Under the pieces are notes generated by a model that was not told the origin of the DNA, searched no databases, and saw only the letters and a list, made by a program, of their open reading frames with translations. Shown piece after piece: positions 51,056 through 59,812 of a stretch of DNA of 64,000 bases. The stretch lies in contig NZ_CP163525.1 of NCBI RefSeq assembly GCF_041080655.1, positions 8,556,001 to 8,620,000 on the forward strand, in the 5' to 3' direction. Each line of letters begins with the position of its first letter. Position 1 is the first letter of the stretch. Made by a program: the position numbers and the translations under genes. This DNA comes from Streptomyces sp. CG4 (GTDB lineage: Bacteria > Actinomycetota > Actinomycetes > Streptomycetales > Streptomycetaceae).

Positions 51056-51979
51056 ATGCCCAAGGCGTACGTCTACACGCGGCACGGGGGACCGGAGACC
51101 GAGGCGCTGATCGACCTGGACCGCCCGAGCCCCGGCCCCGGCGAGATCCTGATCGCGGTCCGCGCGGCCGGCGTCAATCCCGTCGACTGGAAGCTGCGCC
51201 AGGGCTTCCGCCGCCCCGACGAGGGCGATCAGGTCTTTCCCACGGTCTTCGGCAGCGAGGCGGCCGGCGTCGTGGCGGAGGTCGGTGCGGGAGTCTCCGG
51301 CTTCGCCGCCGGCGACGAGGTGTTCGGCAGCACCGCCCAGGGCGGATACGCCGAGTACGCCCTGCTCACCGCCGACGTGACCGCTCACAAACCCGCCGCG
51401 CTGTCCTTCCGTGACGCCGCCACCCTCCCGGTCGCCGCCGCCACCGCGTACGACGGTGTCCGCCAGCTCGGCCTGCCCGGGGGAGCGACCCTGCTGGTCA
51501 CGGGCGCGGGCGGCGGGGTCGGCACCGCGGTCGTGCAGATCGCCCGCGCCTTCGGACTGCGCGTCGTGGGCGTGGCCGGCGAGGGGAAGAAGGACTTCGT
51601 GGAGTCCCTCGGCGCGGTGCACGTGTCCTCCGGGTCCGAACTGGCCGAGCGGGTGCGGGCCGTCGCCCGCGACGGCATCGACGGGGTGTACGACCTGGTG
51701 GGAGGCCCGGTGCTCACCGAGGCCGCCGAGCTGCTCAAGGACCGCGGCAAGCTGGTCACCGCCGGCTCCCGGCAGGAGACCGTCGCCGCGCTCGGCGGCG
51801 ACCGCGTCCAGCGCGCCCGCACCGCCGCCGTCCTTCAGGCGGTGGCCGACCTCGCCGTGCGCGGCGCGCTGAATCCGCACGTCAGCCGGGTCTTCCCGCT
51901 GGAGGAGGCAGGCGCGGCGCTGCGCGCCGTGGAGGACGGGCACGCCCTCGGCAAGATCGTGATCGAGGTGGCCGTGTGA
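51056..51979 (+). CDS. Zinc-independent NADP quinone oxidoreductase (MDR family)
   Basis: A 307-residue medium-chain dehydrogenase. AAGVNPVDWKLRQGFRRP marks the quinone oxidoreductase branch that lacks catalytic zinc. PTVFGSEAAGVVAEVGAGVSGFAAGDEVFG, LPVAAATAYDGVRQLGL and LLVTGAGGGVGTAVVQIARAFG (nucleotide loop) follow. It reduces quinones or enones with NADPH. The ATG at 51056 has GAGGAG upstream. The next gene, a GNAT, starts in its stop (GTGA). The 193-bp divergent region before it contains TTTCGGACCAGGGGAATAG, possibly a stress promoter. Confidence 0.9.
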   Translation: MPKAYVYTRHGGPETEALIDLDRPSPGPGEILIAVRAAGVNPVDWKLRQGFRRPDEGDQVFPTVFGSEAAGVVAEVGAGVSGFAAGDEVFGSTAQGGYAEYALLTADVTAHKPAALSFRDAATLPVAAATAYDGVRQLGLPGGATLLVTGAGGGVGTAVVQIARAFGLRVVGVAGEGKKDFVESLGAVHVSSGSELAERVRAVARDGIDGVYDLVGGPVLTEAAELLKDRGKLVTAGSRQETVAALGGDRVQRARTAAVLQAVADLAVRGALNPHVSRVFPLEEAGAALRAVEDGHALGKIVIEVAV

Positions 51980-52737
51980 GCGGCATAACGGGCACGGGCG
52001 CCGGCGAGCGGACCGCCGCGGACGCCCCGCACGTCCTCGACAACCCCGCGCTGGCCTCGCTCACCGGCCCGCACGCGCATTTCGCCGAGCGGCGCGGCCG
52101 GGTGCTGCGCTATCCCGTCGACGTGTCGCCGTGGCTGGCGCTGCCCGACGCACCGGACGCACGGGACTGGGCGGACCTGGCCGCGCTGGCCGGCCCCGGC
52201 GCGGAGATCCCGCTGCCGGGTTACCGGGGTGAGGTGCCGGACGGCTGGGAGATCACCTTCCGGGTCGAGGGCGTGCAGCTCGTCGACGACGGACTGGTCG
52301 CCGCACCGGACGCGGAGGCGGTGCGCCTCGGCCCGGCGGACGTCCCCGAGATGCTCGACCTCGTGGCCCGCACCCAGCCCGGCCCCTTCGAGCCCCGCAC
52401 CATCGAACTCGGCACCTACCTGGGGATCCGGCATGGCGGGGCGCTGGTCGCCATGGCGGGGGAGCGGCTGCACCCACCGGGCTGGACCGAGATCAGCGCG
52501 GTCTGCACCGACCCGGCCGTCCGCGGCGAGGGCCTCGCCACCCGGCTGATCCGCGCGGTCGCGCACGGCATACGGGAGCGTGGCGAGACACCGTTCCTGC
52601 ACACCGGTGCCCACAACACGAACGCCATCCGGCTGTACGAGTCCCTGGGCTTCCGGCTGCGCCGCCGTACGGCCTTCCTCGCGGCCCGCGCCCCGGAGCG
52701 GCTGACGGACGACCGGACCGCGGTACCGGTGGCGTGA
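51976..52737 (+). CDS. GNAT-family N-acetyltransferase (FR47-like)
   Basis: A 253-residue protein. The N-terminal half (residues 1-110) is not recognised. The C-terminal GNAT core shows IRHGGALVAMAGERLHPPGWTEISAVCTDPAVRGEGLATRLIRAVAHGI, in which VRGEGLATRL is the acetyl-CoA loop, and LHTGAHNTNAIRLYESLGFRLRRRT. GTG 51976 overlaps the oxidoreductase stop, so the two are coupled. The substrate is unknown. Confidence 0.88.
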   Translation: MSGITGTGAGERTAADAPHVLDNPALASLTGPHAHFAERRGRVLRYPVDVSPWLALPDAPDARDWADLAALAGPGAEIPLPGYRGEVPDGWEITFRVEGVQLVDDGLVAAPDAEAVRLGPADVPEMLDLVARTQPGPFEPRTIELGTYLGIRHGGALVAMAGERLHPPGWTEISAVCTDPAVRGEGLATRLIRAVAHGIRERGETPFLHTGAHNTNAIRLYESLGFRLRRRTAFLAARAPERLTDDRTAVPVA

Positions 52738-52849
52738 CCACCACACGCGGGGGCGCGCCCGCGCCCTCATGACCTCGGGACCGGCGCGGGTGCGGGGCCG
52801 GGACGGGCGCCGGGGCCGCCGGGGCCGGGGGCCAGGCCGGTCAGGCGAA

Positions 52850-53290
52850 TCAGGCGGACCCCGTCTCGCCCGGATCCGTGTTGTACCGCTCCAGGTAGGC
52901 CGCGAAGCGCACCAGATCCTCCTCCGGCCAGTCCGCGAGGCGCTCGCGGAACGCGGCCCGACGGCTGCGGGTGACCTGGGCGAGGATCTCCCGGCCCGCC
53001 TCTGTCAGATGCAGCACCTGGACCCGGTGGTCCTCCGGGTCCAGGCGGCGCTCGATCAGTCCAGCCCGCTCCAGCGCGGACACCTGGCGGCTGACCGTGG
53101 ACTTGTCGAGCGCGTAGTGCGCCGCGAGGTCCGTCGCCCGGCAGCTGTCGCGCTCCTCCAGATGGCCGAGCAGGGTGTACGACACCAGCGACAGCTCGGG
53201 ATGCATGCGGCCCGCCGAGGCACGGGCCCGGCGGGCGAAGATGGTCATCTCGCGCTGGATCGTCTCGACGGCCGACTCCGCTGCGCTCAC
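52850..53290 (-). CDS. MarR-family transcriptional regulator
   Basis: A 146-residue winged helix. RATDLAAHYALDKSTVSRQVSALERAGLIERRLDPEDHRVQVLHLTEAG (residues about 52-100) is the DNA-binding core with the wing arginine. GTG 53290 has AGGAGGTATTCC upstream (GGAGG at 53300-53304 complement). It is divergent from the membrane exporter gene with two operator-like palindromes between, and so it most likely represses both. Confidence 0.9.
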   Translation of the reverse strand: MSAAESAVETIQREMTIFARRARASAGRMHPELSLVSYTLLGHLEERDSCRATDLAAHYALDKSTVSRQVSALERAGLIERRLDPEDHRVQVLHLTEAGREILAQVTRSRRAAFRERLADWPEEDLVRFAAYLERYNTDPGETGSA

Positions 53291-53313
53291 AGGAATACCT
53301 CCTCCGGCGTTCT

Positions 53314-53358
53314 AGTTGTATAGTACAACTTGGAGTGGAAGTTGTATAAGCCAACCTT
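53314..53358. promoter_or_regulatory. Two MarR operators in the divergent region
   Basis: AGTTGTA-TAG-TACAACT (53314-53330) is a perfect 7-base inverted repeat. A second site, AAGTTGTATAAGCCAACCTT (53339-53358), repeats the AGTTGTATA half with a weaker partner. Both are AT-rich in a GC-rich background and lie between the MarR gene and the exporter, over the probable -35/-10 of the latter. Confidence 0.75.
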
Positions 53359-53373
53359 TGGAGGTCGCCCGCG

Positions 53374-54471
53374 ATGAGGTCACCGGCGCTGCGCCATGTG
53401 CTCACGCACCTGATCACCCCGCTGCTGATGTGCATAGGCATGGGGCTCGCGTACATGGGTGCCTTCGTCACCCCCGAGCCGCACCACCTGCCCGTCGCCG
53501 TCGTCGGCACCACCCCGCAGGCGAAGGTGTTCGCCCAGACGGTCAAGGACACCGCCGGGGACAAGCTCGACGTCCGCACGGTCGCCACCCGCGCCGAGGC
53601 CGTCGACCTGCTCACGTCCCGCGATGTGACCGGCGCCTATGTGCCGAGCGCACACACGCCCGAGCTGCTGGTGGCGAGCGCCGCCTCCGACATGGGTGCG
53701 ACGGCCGTGGAGAAGGTCTTCACGCCGGTCGCCGCCAAGGAGGGCGTGCCGCTGAAGGTCACCGACGTGGCCGCGCCGGTCGCCGACGACCCCACCGGGC
53801 AGGGCCTGTTCTTCCTGCTGATCGCTCTCAGCATCGGCTCCTACGCCTCGGTCGCCGCCCTCGGCGCCGCGGGCGCCGGTCTCGCCATGCGGGTGCGGGC
53901 GCTGCTCGCGCTCGGCGTCTCCGCCGTGGTCAGCGGCATCGGTGCGCTGCTCGCCGGACCGGTCTTCCACCTCGCGCACCACGACCTCGCGGGTGTGTGG
54001 GGCATGGCCTGGCTGTACTCGGCCGGCATCCTCTTCATCGGCGTCGGCCTGCACACCTTCCTCAAGCGGTGGACCACGCTCACCATGATGGTGCTGTTCG
54101 TGATGCTCAACTTCACCAGCTCCGGCGGGTTGTTCCGCCCCGAGCTGCAGAACGGCTTCTTCGGCGCCCTGCACGCCTTCTGGAACGGCGCCGGCTTCGT
54201 CGAGGGCATCCGCAGCCTGCTGTACTTCGGCGACGACGGCCTTGCGCGCCATGCGTGGACCCTCGTGGTCTGGCTGCTGGTGGGCCTGGTGGTGACCGGC
54301 AGCGCGGCCCTGTACGAGCGCCCCCGAAAGGCCCGGCACGCGGCCGGCCACGCCGAGCCCGCCCCGCAGCCGGCCGCCGTGCCGGCCCCCGCGCGGTCGG
54401 TCGAGGAGAAGACCGAGGCACAGATCGAGGAAGAGGTCGAGGAAGAGGTCGAGGAGACGGTCGGCGTCTGA
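53374..54471 (+). CDS. ABC-2/DUF3533-like membrane exporter protein
   Basis: A 365-residue protein. One N-terminal segment (LITPLLMCIGMGLAYMGAFV) is followed by a 110-residue external domain (HHLPVAVVGTTPQAKVFAQTV; ATRAEAVDLLTSRDVTGAYVP) and five more segments, the layout of YhgE/Pip and DUF3533 proteins, which resemble ABC-2 export permeases. It ends in a basic hinge and an acidic tail of Glu-Glu-Val repeats (EEVEEEVEETVGV). GGAGG precedes the ATG. MarR control suggests export of a toxic compound. No ATPase is adjacent. Confidence 0.85.
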   Translation: MRSPALRHVLTHLITPLLMCIGMGLAYMGAFVTPEPHHLPVAVVGTTPQAKVFAQTVKDTAGDKLDVRTVATRAEAVDLLTSRDVTGAYVPSAHTPELLVASAASDMGATAVEKVFTPVAAKEGVPLKVTDVAAPVADDPTGQGLFFLLIALSIGSYASVAALGAAGAGLAMRVRALLALGVSAVVSGIGALLAGPVFHLAHHDLAGVWGMAWLYSAGILFIGVGLHTFLKRWTTLTMMVLFVMLNFTSSGGLFRPELQNGFFGALHAFWNGAGFVEGIRSLLYFGDDGLARHAWTLVVWLLVGLVVTGSAALYERPRKARHAAGHAEPAPQPAAVPAPARSVEEKTEAQIEEEVEEEVEETVGV

Positions 54472-54568
54472 CCCGATACCGGCCAGGGACAGGGAGCGCG
54501 CCCGGGGACGGGCGGGGCTCCCTGCCGGCAGTCGATCCCCGCACGTCGATCCCCGCACGCCGGTCACC

Positions 54569-55810
54569 TCATCCCGTCGCCGACCCGATCGTCACCACCC
54601 GCGCCCACGCCGGCGGTGCGTCCGGCCGGTAAGCGGGATCGTTCTCGTCGTACGACCCGCCGGTCCGCGGGAACAGCCCCACCACCGTTCGGCAGGCCGG
54701 CCGCTCCGCGGGCCACGGAGTCTGCCCGTCGGTCAGGACCACCACCACGTCGGGGCGCGTCCGCAGCGCACGGGCGAACCCGGTGCGCAGATCCGTCCCG
54801 CCGCCGCCCACCAGCTCGATGCCCTCCGTCCGGCACACCGGCTGCACCGTCTGGGCCGCGGCGTCGCAGGACAGCACGGAGACCAGGTCCCGGCGGCCGC
54901 CCACGGCCCGGCTGATCGCGGCCACCTCCAGCAGCGCGCTGCCCAGTTCGGCGTCACTGACCGACCCCGAGGTGTCGACGACCACGCACACCCGAGGCGG
55001 CCGGCGCCGCAGACTCGGCAGGACGACCCGGGGCAGCCCGGCCGAACGCCGGGCCGGACGGCCGTAGTGGTAGTCCTCACCCGCACCCGGTCCGGAGATC
55101 GCCGAGCGGAGCGCCGAGCCCAGCAACTGGCGCCACGGCTGCGGCGGATGGAGCACCTCCTCCGCCCAGCGCCGCCAGCCCTGCGGGGCGCTCCCCGGAG
55201 CGCCCTTGATGCCCTGCGCCACCCGGAACCGGATCGCGTCCCGCTCCTGCTCGCTCAGCCCGTGCGCGCCGTCCGGACCCAGCTCCCACCCCCGGTCCAG
55301 CCCGTCGGCGCCGCTACCGCAGTCCAGCCAGGCCAGGCGCTCCAGGTCCGGCCCGAGCCGGAACTGCCGCAGGTAGTCCTCCATCAACTCGCCTTCGCGA
55401 AGCCCCAGTCGGTGCGGCGTCACGCAGTCCTCGGGATGCGCCAGCCCGTCGCCGTACACGTCGTCGTTGATCTCGCAGTCCGCGGCGATGTTCATCCGCA
55501 AGCGCTCCGCGGGACCGGTCAGCCGGTGCTCGCGGGCATACCGCTCGCTGCGCCCGTGATGGTCGCGCAGCAGGTGAGACACCTCGTGCACCCACACCGC
55601 GGCCAGCTCCGCCGGCGGTGTGCGGTCCACGAACGCCGGGGACACATAACAGCGCCAGTACCGGTCGACCCCCATCGTCGGCACCGCCCGCGACTCCACC
55701 GGCCGCAGCGCGAACAGCGCCGTCGCCAGGTACGGCCGGGCGCGGGCCGCGTGCAGCCGCGCGGCGAAGAGCTTGCCGAGGTCCAGCGCGCCGGGCGCGT
55801 CCGCCGTCAT
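54569..55810 (-). CDS. DUF2201-family protein: putative metallopeptidase with vWA-like C-terminal domain
   Basis: A 413-residue protein. The N-terminal domain has a zinc-peptidase HExxH motif, HEVSH, at residues 75-79 (VWVHEVSHLLRDHHGR), with AADCEINDDV downstream as a likely third ligand region. The C-terminal domain is vWA-like: VCVVVDTSGSVSD gives the MIDAS DxSxS at 279-283, and VVVVLTDGQTPWP is the later strand. It starts in the stop of the MoxR gene (ATGA). MoxR ATPases commonly remodel vWA partners, so this is the probable client. The ATG at 55810 lies within the MoxR gene's end. Confidence 0.88.
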   Translation of the reverse strand: MTADAPGALDLGKLFAARLHAARARPYLATALFALRPVESRAVPTMGVDRYWRCYVSPAFVDRTPPAELAAVWVHEVSHLLRDHHGRSERYAREHRLTGPAERLRMNIAADCEINDDVYGDGLAHPEDCVTPHRLGLREGELMEDYLRQFRLGPDLERLAWLDCGSGADGLDRGWELGPDGAHGLSEQERDAIRFRVAQGIKGAPGSAPQGWRRWAEEVLHPPQPWRQLLGSALRSAISGPGAGEDYHYGRPARRSAGLPRVVLPSLRRRPPRVCVVVDTSGSVSDAELGSALLEVAAISRAVGGRRDLVSVLSCDAAAQTVQPVCRTEGIELVGGGGTDLRTGFARALRTRPDVVVVLTDGQTPWPAERPACRTVVGLFPRTGGSYDENDPAYRPDAPPAWARVVTIGSATG

Positions 55811-57060
55811 GGGCGCGCCCCCGCGGTGCCCGCTGCCAGGCGGGCGGCCGCGTCGGCCCGCCGGGACAACGACACCGCCCCGGCGAGCCGTTCGATCGCC
55901 GCCGGTACGTCCCAGTCCTCCCGGCGCAGGGAGGCCAGCGTGGTCGCCGGGACGACCACCACGTCCGGGGCCCCGGTCTCCATCGCCCGCACCAGCAACG
56001 CCCAGGCCGCGTCCCAGCGGGCGCGCTCCGGACGCCTGCGGACCGCGGCCACCACGCCGTCCAGCACGGCCTGCCGCAGATCCCCGCGCTCGGGCAGCTC
56101 GGCACCCGCCGGGTCGGCGAGCAGCGTCTCCGGGTCGGGCAGATCCATCCGGTCCAGACTCGCCAGCAGCTCCAGCCCCGGACCGTCGCCCACGGTGCCC
56201 CGCACCAGCAGCGACAGCACGTCCCGGGCGGATCCGGCGGCGGTCGCGAAGGCGATCAGCCGCAGCGTCGCCTCCCAGCTGCGCGGCGACGGCCAGGCGC
56301 CGCCCCGCCGGCTCTCGCCGTTCGGCAGCCGGTGGACGAGTCCCGGCCGGGCGACGAGGAACTCGCACACCGCGCGCCGGGCGAACGCCACGGCCCCGGG
56401 CAGCCGCTCCGGGTCGAGCGCGGGCAGGGTCGCCCGCGGCCAGGTCCCGCCGAGGCCCCGTACGACGACGTCGTGGTCGTGCTCCCACTGCAGATGCACG
56501 AACCGGTTGGCCAGCGGCGGGCTCAGCTCCCAGCCGTCGGCCGCCGAGGAACGCGGGTTGGCCGCGGCCACGATCCGCACCCCGGGCGGCAGCCGCAGCG
56601 CGCCGATCCGCCGCTCCAGCACCAGCCGCAGCAGTGCCGCCTGCACCGCCGGGGGAGCGGTGGACAGCTCGTCCAGGAACAGCAGCCCCCGCCCGGCCCG
56701 CACGAGCCGCACCGCCCAGTCCGGCGGGGCCATCGGGACGCCCTGCACGGCGGGATCGTCTCCTACGACGGGCAGGCCGGAGAAGTCGGACGGCTCGTGC
56801 ACACTCGCGATCACGGTGGTGAGCGGCAGGTCCAGGGCGGTGGCGAGCTGGGTCAGCGCCGCCGTCTTGCCGATGCCGGGCTCACCCCAGAGCAGCACCG
56901 GAAGATCGGCGGCCACGGCCAGCGTCAGCGCCTCCAGCTGGACGTCGGCGCGGGGTTCGGTGGTGGTGTCCCGGAGCAAGGTCAACAACGTGTCGGCGAC
57001 GGCGAGTTGGGGAGCGCCCGGCTGGTCTGCGGGCAGAGTGGTGGAAGCGTACGAAGGCAT
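55807..57060 (-). CDS. MoxR-type AAA+ ATPase
   Basis: A 417-residue AAA+ protein. Walker A is GEPGIGKT (residues 59-66) and Walker B LLFLDEL (126-132). The sensor region VRIVAAANPRSSAADGWELSPPLANRFVHL contains the sensor-1 Asn and Arg finger of MoxR proteins. The ATG at 57060 has AGGTGATG upstream; an in-frame start 13 codons earlier adds no conserved residues. It precedes the vWA/HExxH gene with a 4-base overlap and follows a 519-codon gene of unknown function 75 bases upstream. Confidence 0.9.
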   Translation of the reverse strand: MPSYASTTLPADQPGAPQLAVADTLLTLLRDTTTEPRADVQLEALTLAVAADLPVLLWGEPGIGKTAALTQLATALDLPLTTVIASVHEPSDFSGLPVVGDDPAVQGVPMAPPDWAVRLVRAGRGLLFLDELSTAPPAVQAALLRLVLERRIGALRLPPGVRIVAAANPRSSAADGWELSPPLANRFVHLQWEHDHDVVVRGLGGTWPRATLPALDPERLPGAVAFARRAVCEFLVARPGLVHRLPNGESRRGGAWPSPRSWEATLRLIAFATAAGSARDVLSLLVRGTVGDGPGLELLASLDRMDLPDPETLLADPAGAELPERGDLRQAVLDGVVAAVRRRPERARWDAAWALLVRAMETGAPDVVVVPATTLASLRREDWDVPAAIERLAGAVSLSRRADAAARLAAGTAGARP

Positions 57061-57135
57061 GAAGGCATCACCTGTGGTGTGAAGTCGCAGGACGGGCAAG
57101 GCGGTTCGGAAGCACTGGGAGGGAAGGAAGGAGGC

Positions 57136-58695
57136 TCAGAAGAAGGTGACCGTGCGGGTCTGGCGGCGGGTGGGGCGTCGATTTCGGGTGGTGCGGCCGC
57201 TCCGGGTGAGGGAGTCCCGGCCGGCGTCGAGCAGACCGGCCCGGTACAGCCCGTAGGCGATGCGGCGCTCGGCGGCCGCCGCCAGTTCGTCCCTCAGCGG
57301 CCCCGCGCGCAGTACCGCACCGGGACCCAGCAGCCCCTCGACCACGGCCAGGGCGCCGTCCGTGTCACCGTGGTCCAGCCGTTCCCGTACGCCGGCGAGG
57401 CAGTCCGGACGCCGGTGCGCCTCGTCGATGACCCGCAGACACGGCAACGGCGGTCCGCCGAGCGCGACCAGCAGCTCCTCGCGCCGGATCTCGTCCCGTT
57501 CGTGGTCCAGCGGCACCAGGACGCCGTCGACCAGACCGATCCGGTGCGTGGCCCCCCGGCACTCCACGAGCCGCGCCCGCGCCACCGGGTCCGCGTCCCG
57601 GAGGGCACCCTCCGCCCGGTGAGCGGGGGCCAGCACGGCGGCGACCAGCGGATGCAGCCGCTCCGGCGTGAGCAGCCCGGCGCGGAGCAGTTCGAGGTCG
57701 GGCGGGATCCAGGTCGCCGCGTCGGGCAGCACCGGCACGGCGGAGGGGCCACCCGAGGGAAGCTCGCCGACGACCCGAAGGCCCGGCGCACCGCGGTCGT
57801 CCGCGACGAGGGACGCGTGTCCACCGACCCCGACCCGGACCGAGCCCGGGGCGCCGTCGGCCGGTCCGGCGCCGCAGCGATGTTCGCCCTCGGCCGGTTC
57901 GGCTCCGTACCGGCGCTCGGCCTCGGCCGGTGCGGCCCCACCCCGGCACCCGCCCGCCTCCCGGGCGCCGCCCCCCTCGCCCCCGGCCACCGCCAGCACC
58001 AACCGGCGGCGACCGCCGAGCCGTACCGCGAACGGCGTGCCGGGACGGCCCTCGGCGTGCAGCAGGAGGCGGGCCTCGGCCGCCCAGCGGTCAACGGCGC
58101 AGCCGAGGCCGGGCGGCGCGAGTCCCAGGGGGTCGTGGTCCGGTGGTGCGGGGCCGTCGGCGCCCGAACGCGCCCGTAGTTCTCCGGCCCGGCGGGCGTC
58201 CCACAGGTGCCGGTGCAGGTCGAGCCGGAAGCGGCGGTTCGGATGCGGATGCGGATGCCGACCGGTCTCGGGCCGCGCCGGATCCCACAGCGCGAGGCTG
58301 ATCCGCTGGCCGGCGTCCGCCCAGGCGGGCGGCGTACGGGCCACGAGCTGCAGCGGGCCGGCCCGGCCGGGCCGCTCGTACCGGGCCAGGGTGAGGGTCA
58401 GGCCGGGGCGCAGCAGCCCGTCGGGTGCGACCCTCGGCATGTGCCAGCGCAGCAGGTCGGGCGCGAGCGCGCGGAGGTCGGCGCGGAGCCGGGCCGCGAT
58501 CTCCCGGCCGTGGGCGCGGGCGACGGAGCGCAGATCGAGGTCGACGTCGATCCGGGCGGCGGCACAGGCCCCGGCCCAGTCGCCGGCCGTGCGGCGGCCG
58601 GTGGCGAGCTCGATCATGGACGGTGGCACGGCGTACATCCGTACGCGCAGCCACAAGGAGAGGCGGGAATCCCCGTACGCGGTGGAAGGGAGCAT
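57136..58695 (-). CDS. Unrecognised 519-aa protein of the MoxR-vWA cassette
   Basis: The N-terminal 130 residues are the most regular part: LSLWLRVRMYAVPPSMIELA, RRTAGDWAGACAAARIDVDL and LRADLRALAPDLLRWHMPRV. A His-rich GRHPHPHPNRRFRLDLHRHLWD follows (about 145-165). A low-complexity Gly/Ala/Glu stretch with three imperfect copies of a G-A-(E/G)-P-A-(E/D)-G unit lies near 250-280. Three later blocks read LELLRAGLLTPERLHPLVAAVLAP, ECRGATHRIGLVDGVLVPLDHERDEIRREELLVALGG, and a basic Arg/Thr tail. No enzyme motif is seen. It is transcribed first, so it is probably the substrate, sensor or effector of the ATPase system. AAGGTGAG precedes ATG 58695. Confidence 0.8.
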   Translation of the reverse strand: MLPSTAYGDSRLSLWLRVRMYAVPPSMIELATGRRTAGDWAGACAAARIDVDLDLRSVARAHGREIAARLRADLRALAPDLLRWHMPRVAPDGLLRPGLTLTLARYERPGRAGPLQLVARTPPAWADAGQRISLALWDPARPETGRHPHPHPNRRFRLDLHRHLWDARRAGELRARSGADGPAPPDHDPLGLAPPGLGCAVDRWAAEARLLLHAEGRPGTPFAVRLGGRRRLVLAVAGGEGGGAREAGGCRGGAAPAEAERRYGAEPAEGEHRCGAGPADGAPGSVRVGVGGHASLVADDRGAPGLRVVGELPSGGPSAVPVLPDAATWIPPDLELLRAGLLTPERLHPLVAAVLAPAHRAEGALRDADPVARARLVECRGATHRIGLVDGVLVPLDHERDEIRREELLVALGGPPLPCLRVIDEAHRRPDCLAGVRERLDHGDTDGALAVVEGLLGPGAVLRAGPLRDELAAAAERRIAYGLYRAGLLDAGRDSLTRSGRTTRNRRPTRRQTRTVTFF

Positions 58696-59029
58696 CAGCG
58701 CTCACCTTGCGCGGACGGGACCCCCAATCGCTGAGAGGCGTAAGTCGTCATCGCGGGGATCGTAACCACGCGCCGCCCGGGACGTCATCTGTTTTTCCCG
58801 CAACTCCACGCAGCCGGCGGGGCGATCGCGCCCGGCGCCGGGTGCACGGCCCTTGGGGTATCGTGGCCGTCCGGTCGCGGACGGACGCGGCCCCGATCGC
58901 CGAGGAGGTGGGACCCATCACCGCTGTGTCAGCCGGGGTGCTCTCCCCTCGGAACGGCGCGGTCCACCGGCAGCGGTGACCGCGGGAGCGCCCGCACGGT
59001 CTCGCGCTCCCGAAAGGCTCTCGGCCTCC
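58696..59029. other. Divergent intergenic region, 334 bp
   Basis: It contains the promoters of the 519-aa gene and the PrmC-like gene. TATCGT at 58859-58864 is a possible -10 for the plus strand. A 23-codon frame (GTG 58908 to TGA 58979, reading VGPITAVSAGVLSPRNGAVH and three more) has a GAGGAG directly touching its start, too close to be a usual ribosome site, so I do not call it a gene. Nothing else is seen. Confidence 0.4.
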
Positions 59030-59812
59030 ATGCCCTCACTCTCTTCCTCCCCTTCCGCCGTCGTCTCCGCGCTGCGTGCCGCCGGGTGCGTCTTCGCCGA
59101 GGACGAGGCGGAGTTGATCCTCGCCACCGCCCGCACCGCCGGGGAAGTGACCTCGATGGTGGACCGGCGCGTCGCCGGGCTCCCGCTCGAACAGGTCCTC
59201 GGCTGGGCCCGGTTCCACGGACTGCGTGTCGTGGTGGAACCGGGGGTGTTCGTCCCCCGCCGCCGCACCGAGTTCCTGATCGACCAGGCGCTGGCCCAGG
59301 CGCCGCGGGCGACCGTGGTCGTCGACCTGTGCTGCGGCTCCGGCGCGCTCAGCGCGGCCCTTGCCGCCGCCCTGGACGGCGCCGAGGTGCACGCCGCCGA
59401 CATCGACCCGGCCGCCGTACGCTGTGCCGGGCGCAACCTTGCCCCCTACGGCGGCCGGGCCCACGCCGGCGACCTCTACGCCGCGCTGCCCGCCGCCCTG
59501 CGCGGCCGTGTCGGCATCCTCACCGCCAACGTGCCCTACGTCCCCACCGCCGAGCTGCCCCTGCTGCCGCCGGAGGCCCGCGACCACGAACCCCGGGTCG
59601 CCCTGGACGGCGGCGCGGACGGCCTGGACGTGCTGCGCCGGGTGGCCGCCGGGGCCGCGGAGTGGCTCGCGCCGGGCGGCTGTCTGCTGACGGAGACCAG
59701 CGAACGCCAGGCACCGGCGGCCGTACGGGCTTTCACCGACGCGGGCCTGACGACCCGTCTGGCGGTGTCCGAGGAGCTGTCCGCGCACGTGGTGATCGGC
59801 GTACGACCGTGA
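59030..59812 (+). CDS. PrmC/HemK-like protein methyltransferase
   Basis: A 260-residue class I methyltransferase. A helical N-terminal domain with AEDEAELILATARTAGEVTSMVDRRVAGLPLEQVLGWARF is followed by VEPGVFVPRRRTEFLID, typical of PrmC. SAM motif I is VVDLCCGSGALSAALAA. The substrate-Gln motif reads NVPYVP instead of NPPYIP. The motif change and the genus having another PrmC near prfA suggest a paralogue that may act on a different target. Its stop directly abuts the phosphatase stop (TGATCA at 59810-59815). Confidence 0.87.
   Translation: MPSLSSSPSAVVSALRAAGCVFAEDEAELILATARTAGEVTSMVDRRVAGLPLEQVLGWARFHGLRVVVEPGVFVPRRRTEFLIDQALAQAPRATVVVDLCCGSGALSAALAAALDGAEVHAADIDPAAVRCAGRNLAPYGGRAHAGDLYAALPAALRGRVGILTANVPYVPTAELPLLPPEARDHEPRVALDGGADGLDVLRRVAAGAAEWLAPGGCLLTETSERQAPAAVRAFTDAGLTTRLAVSEELSAHVVIGVRP

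Noticed and set aside
58908..58979. 23-codon peptide before the PrmC-like gene
   Set aside because: The only GAGGAG touches the GTG with no spacing, and nothing supports conservation.
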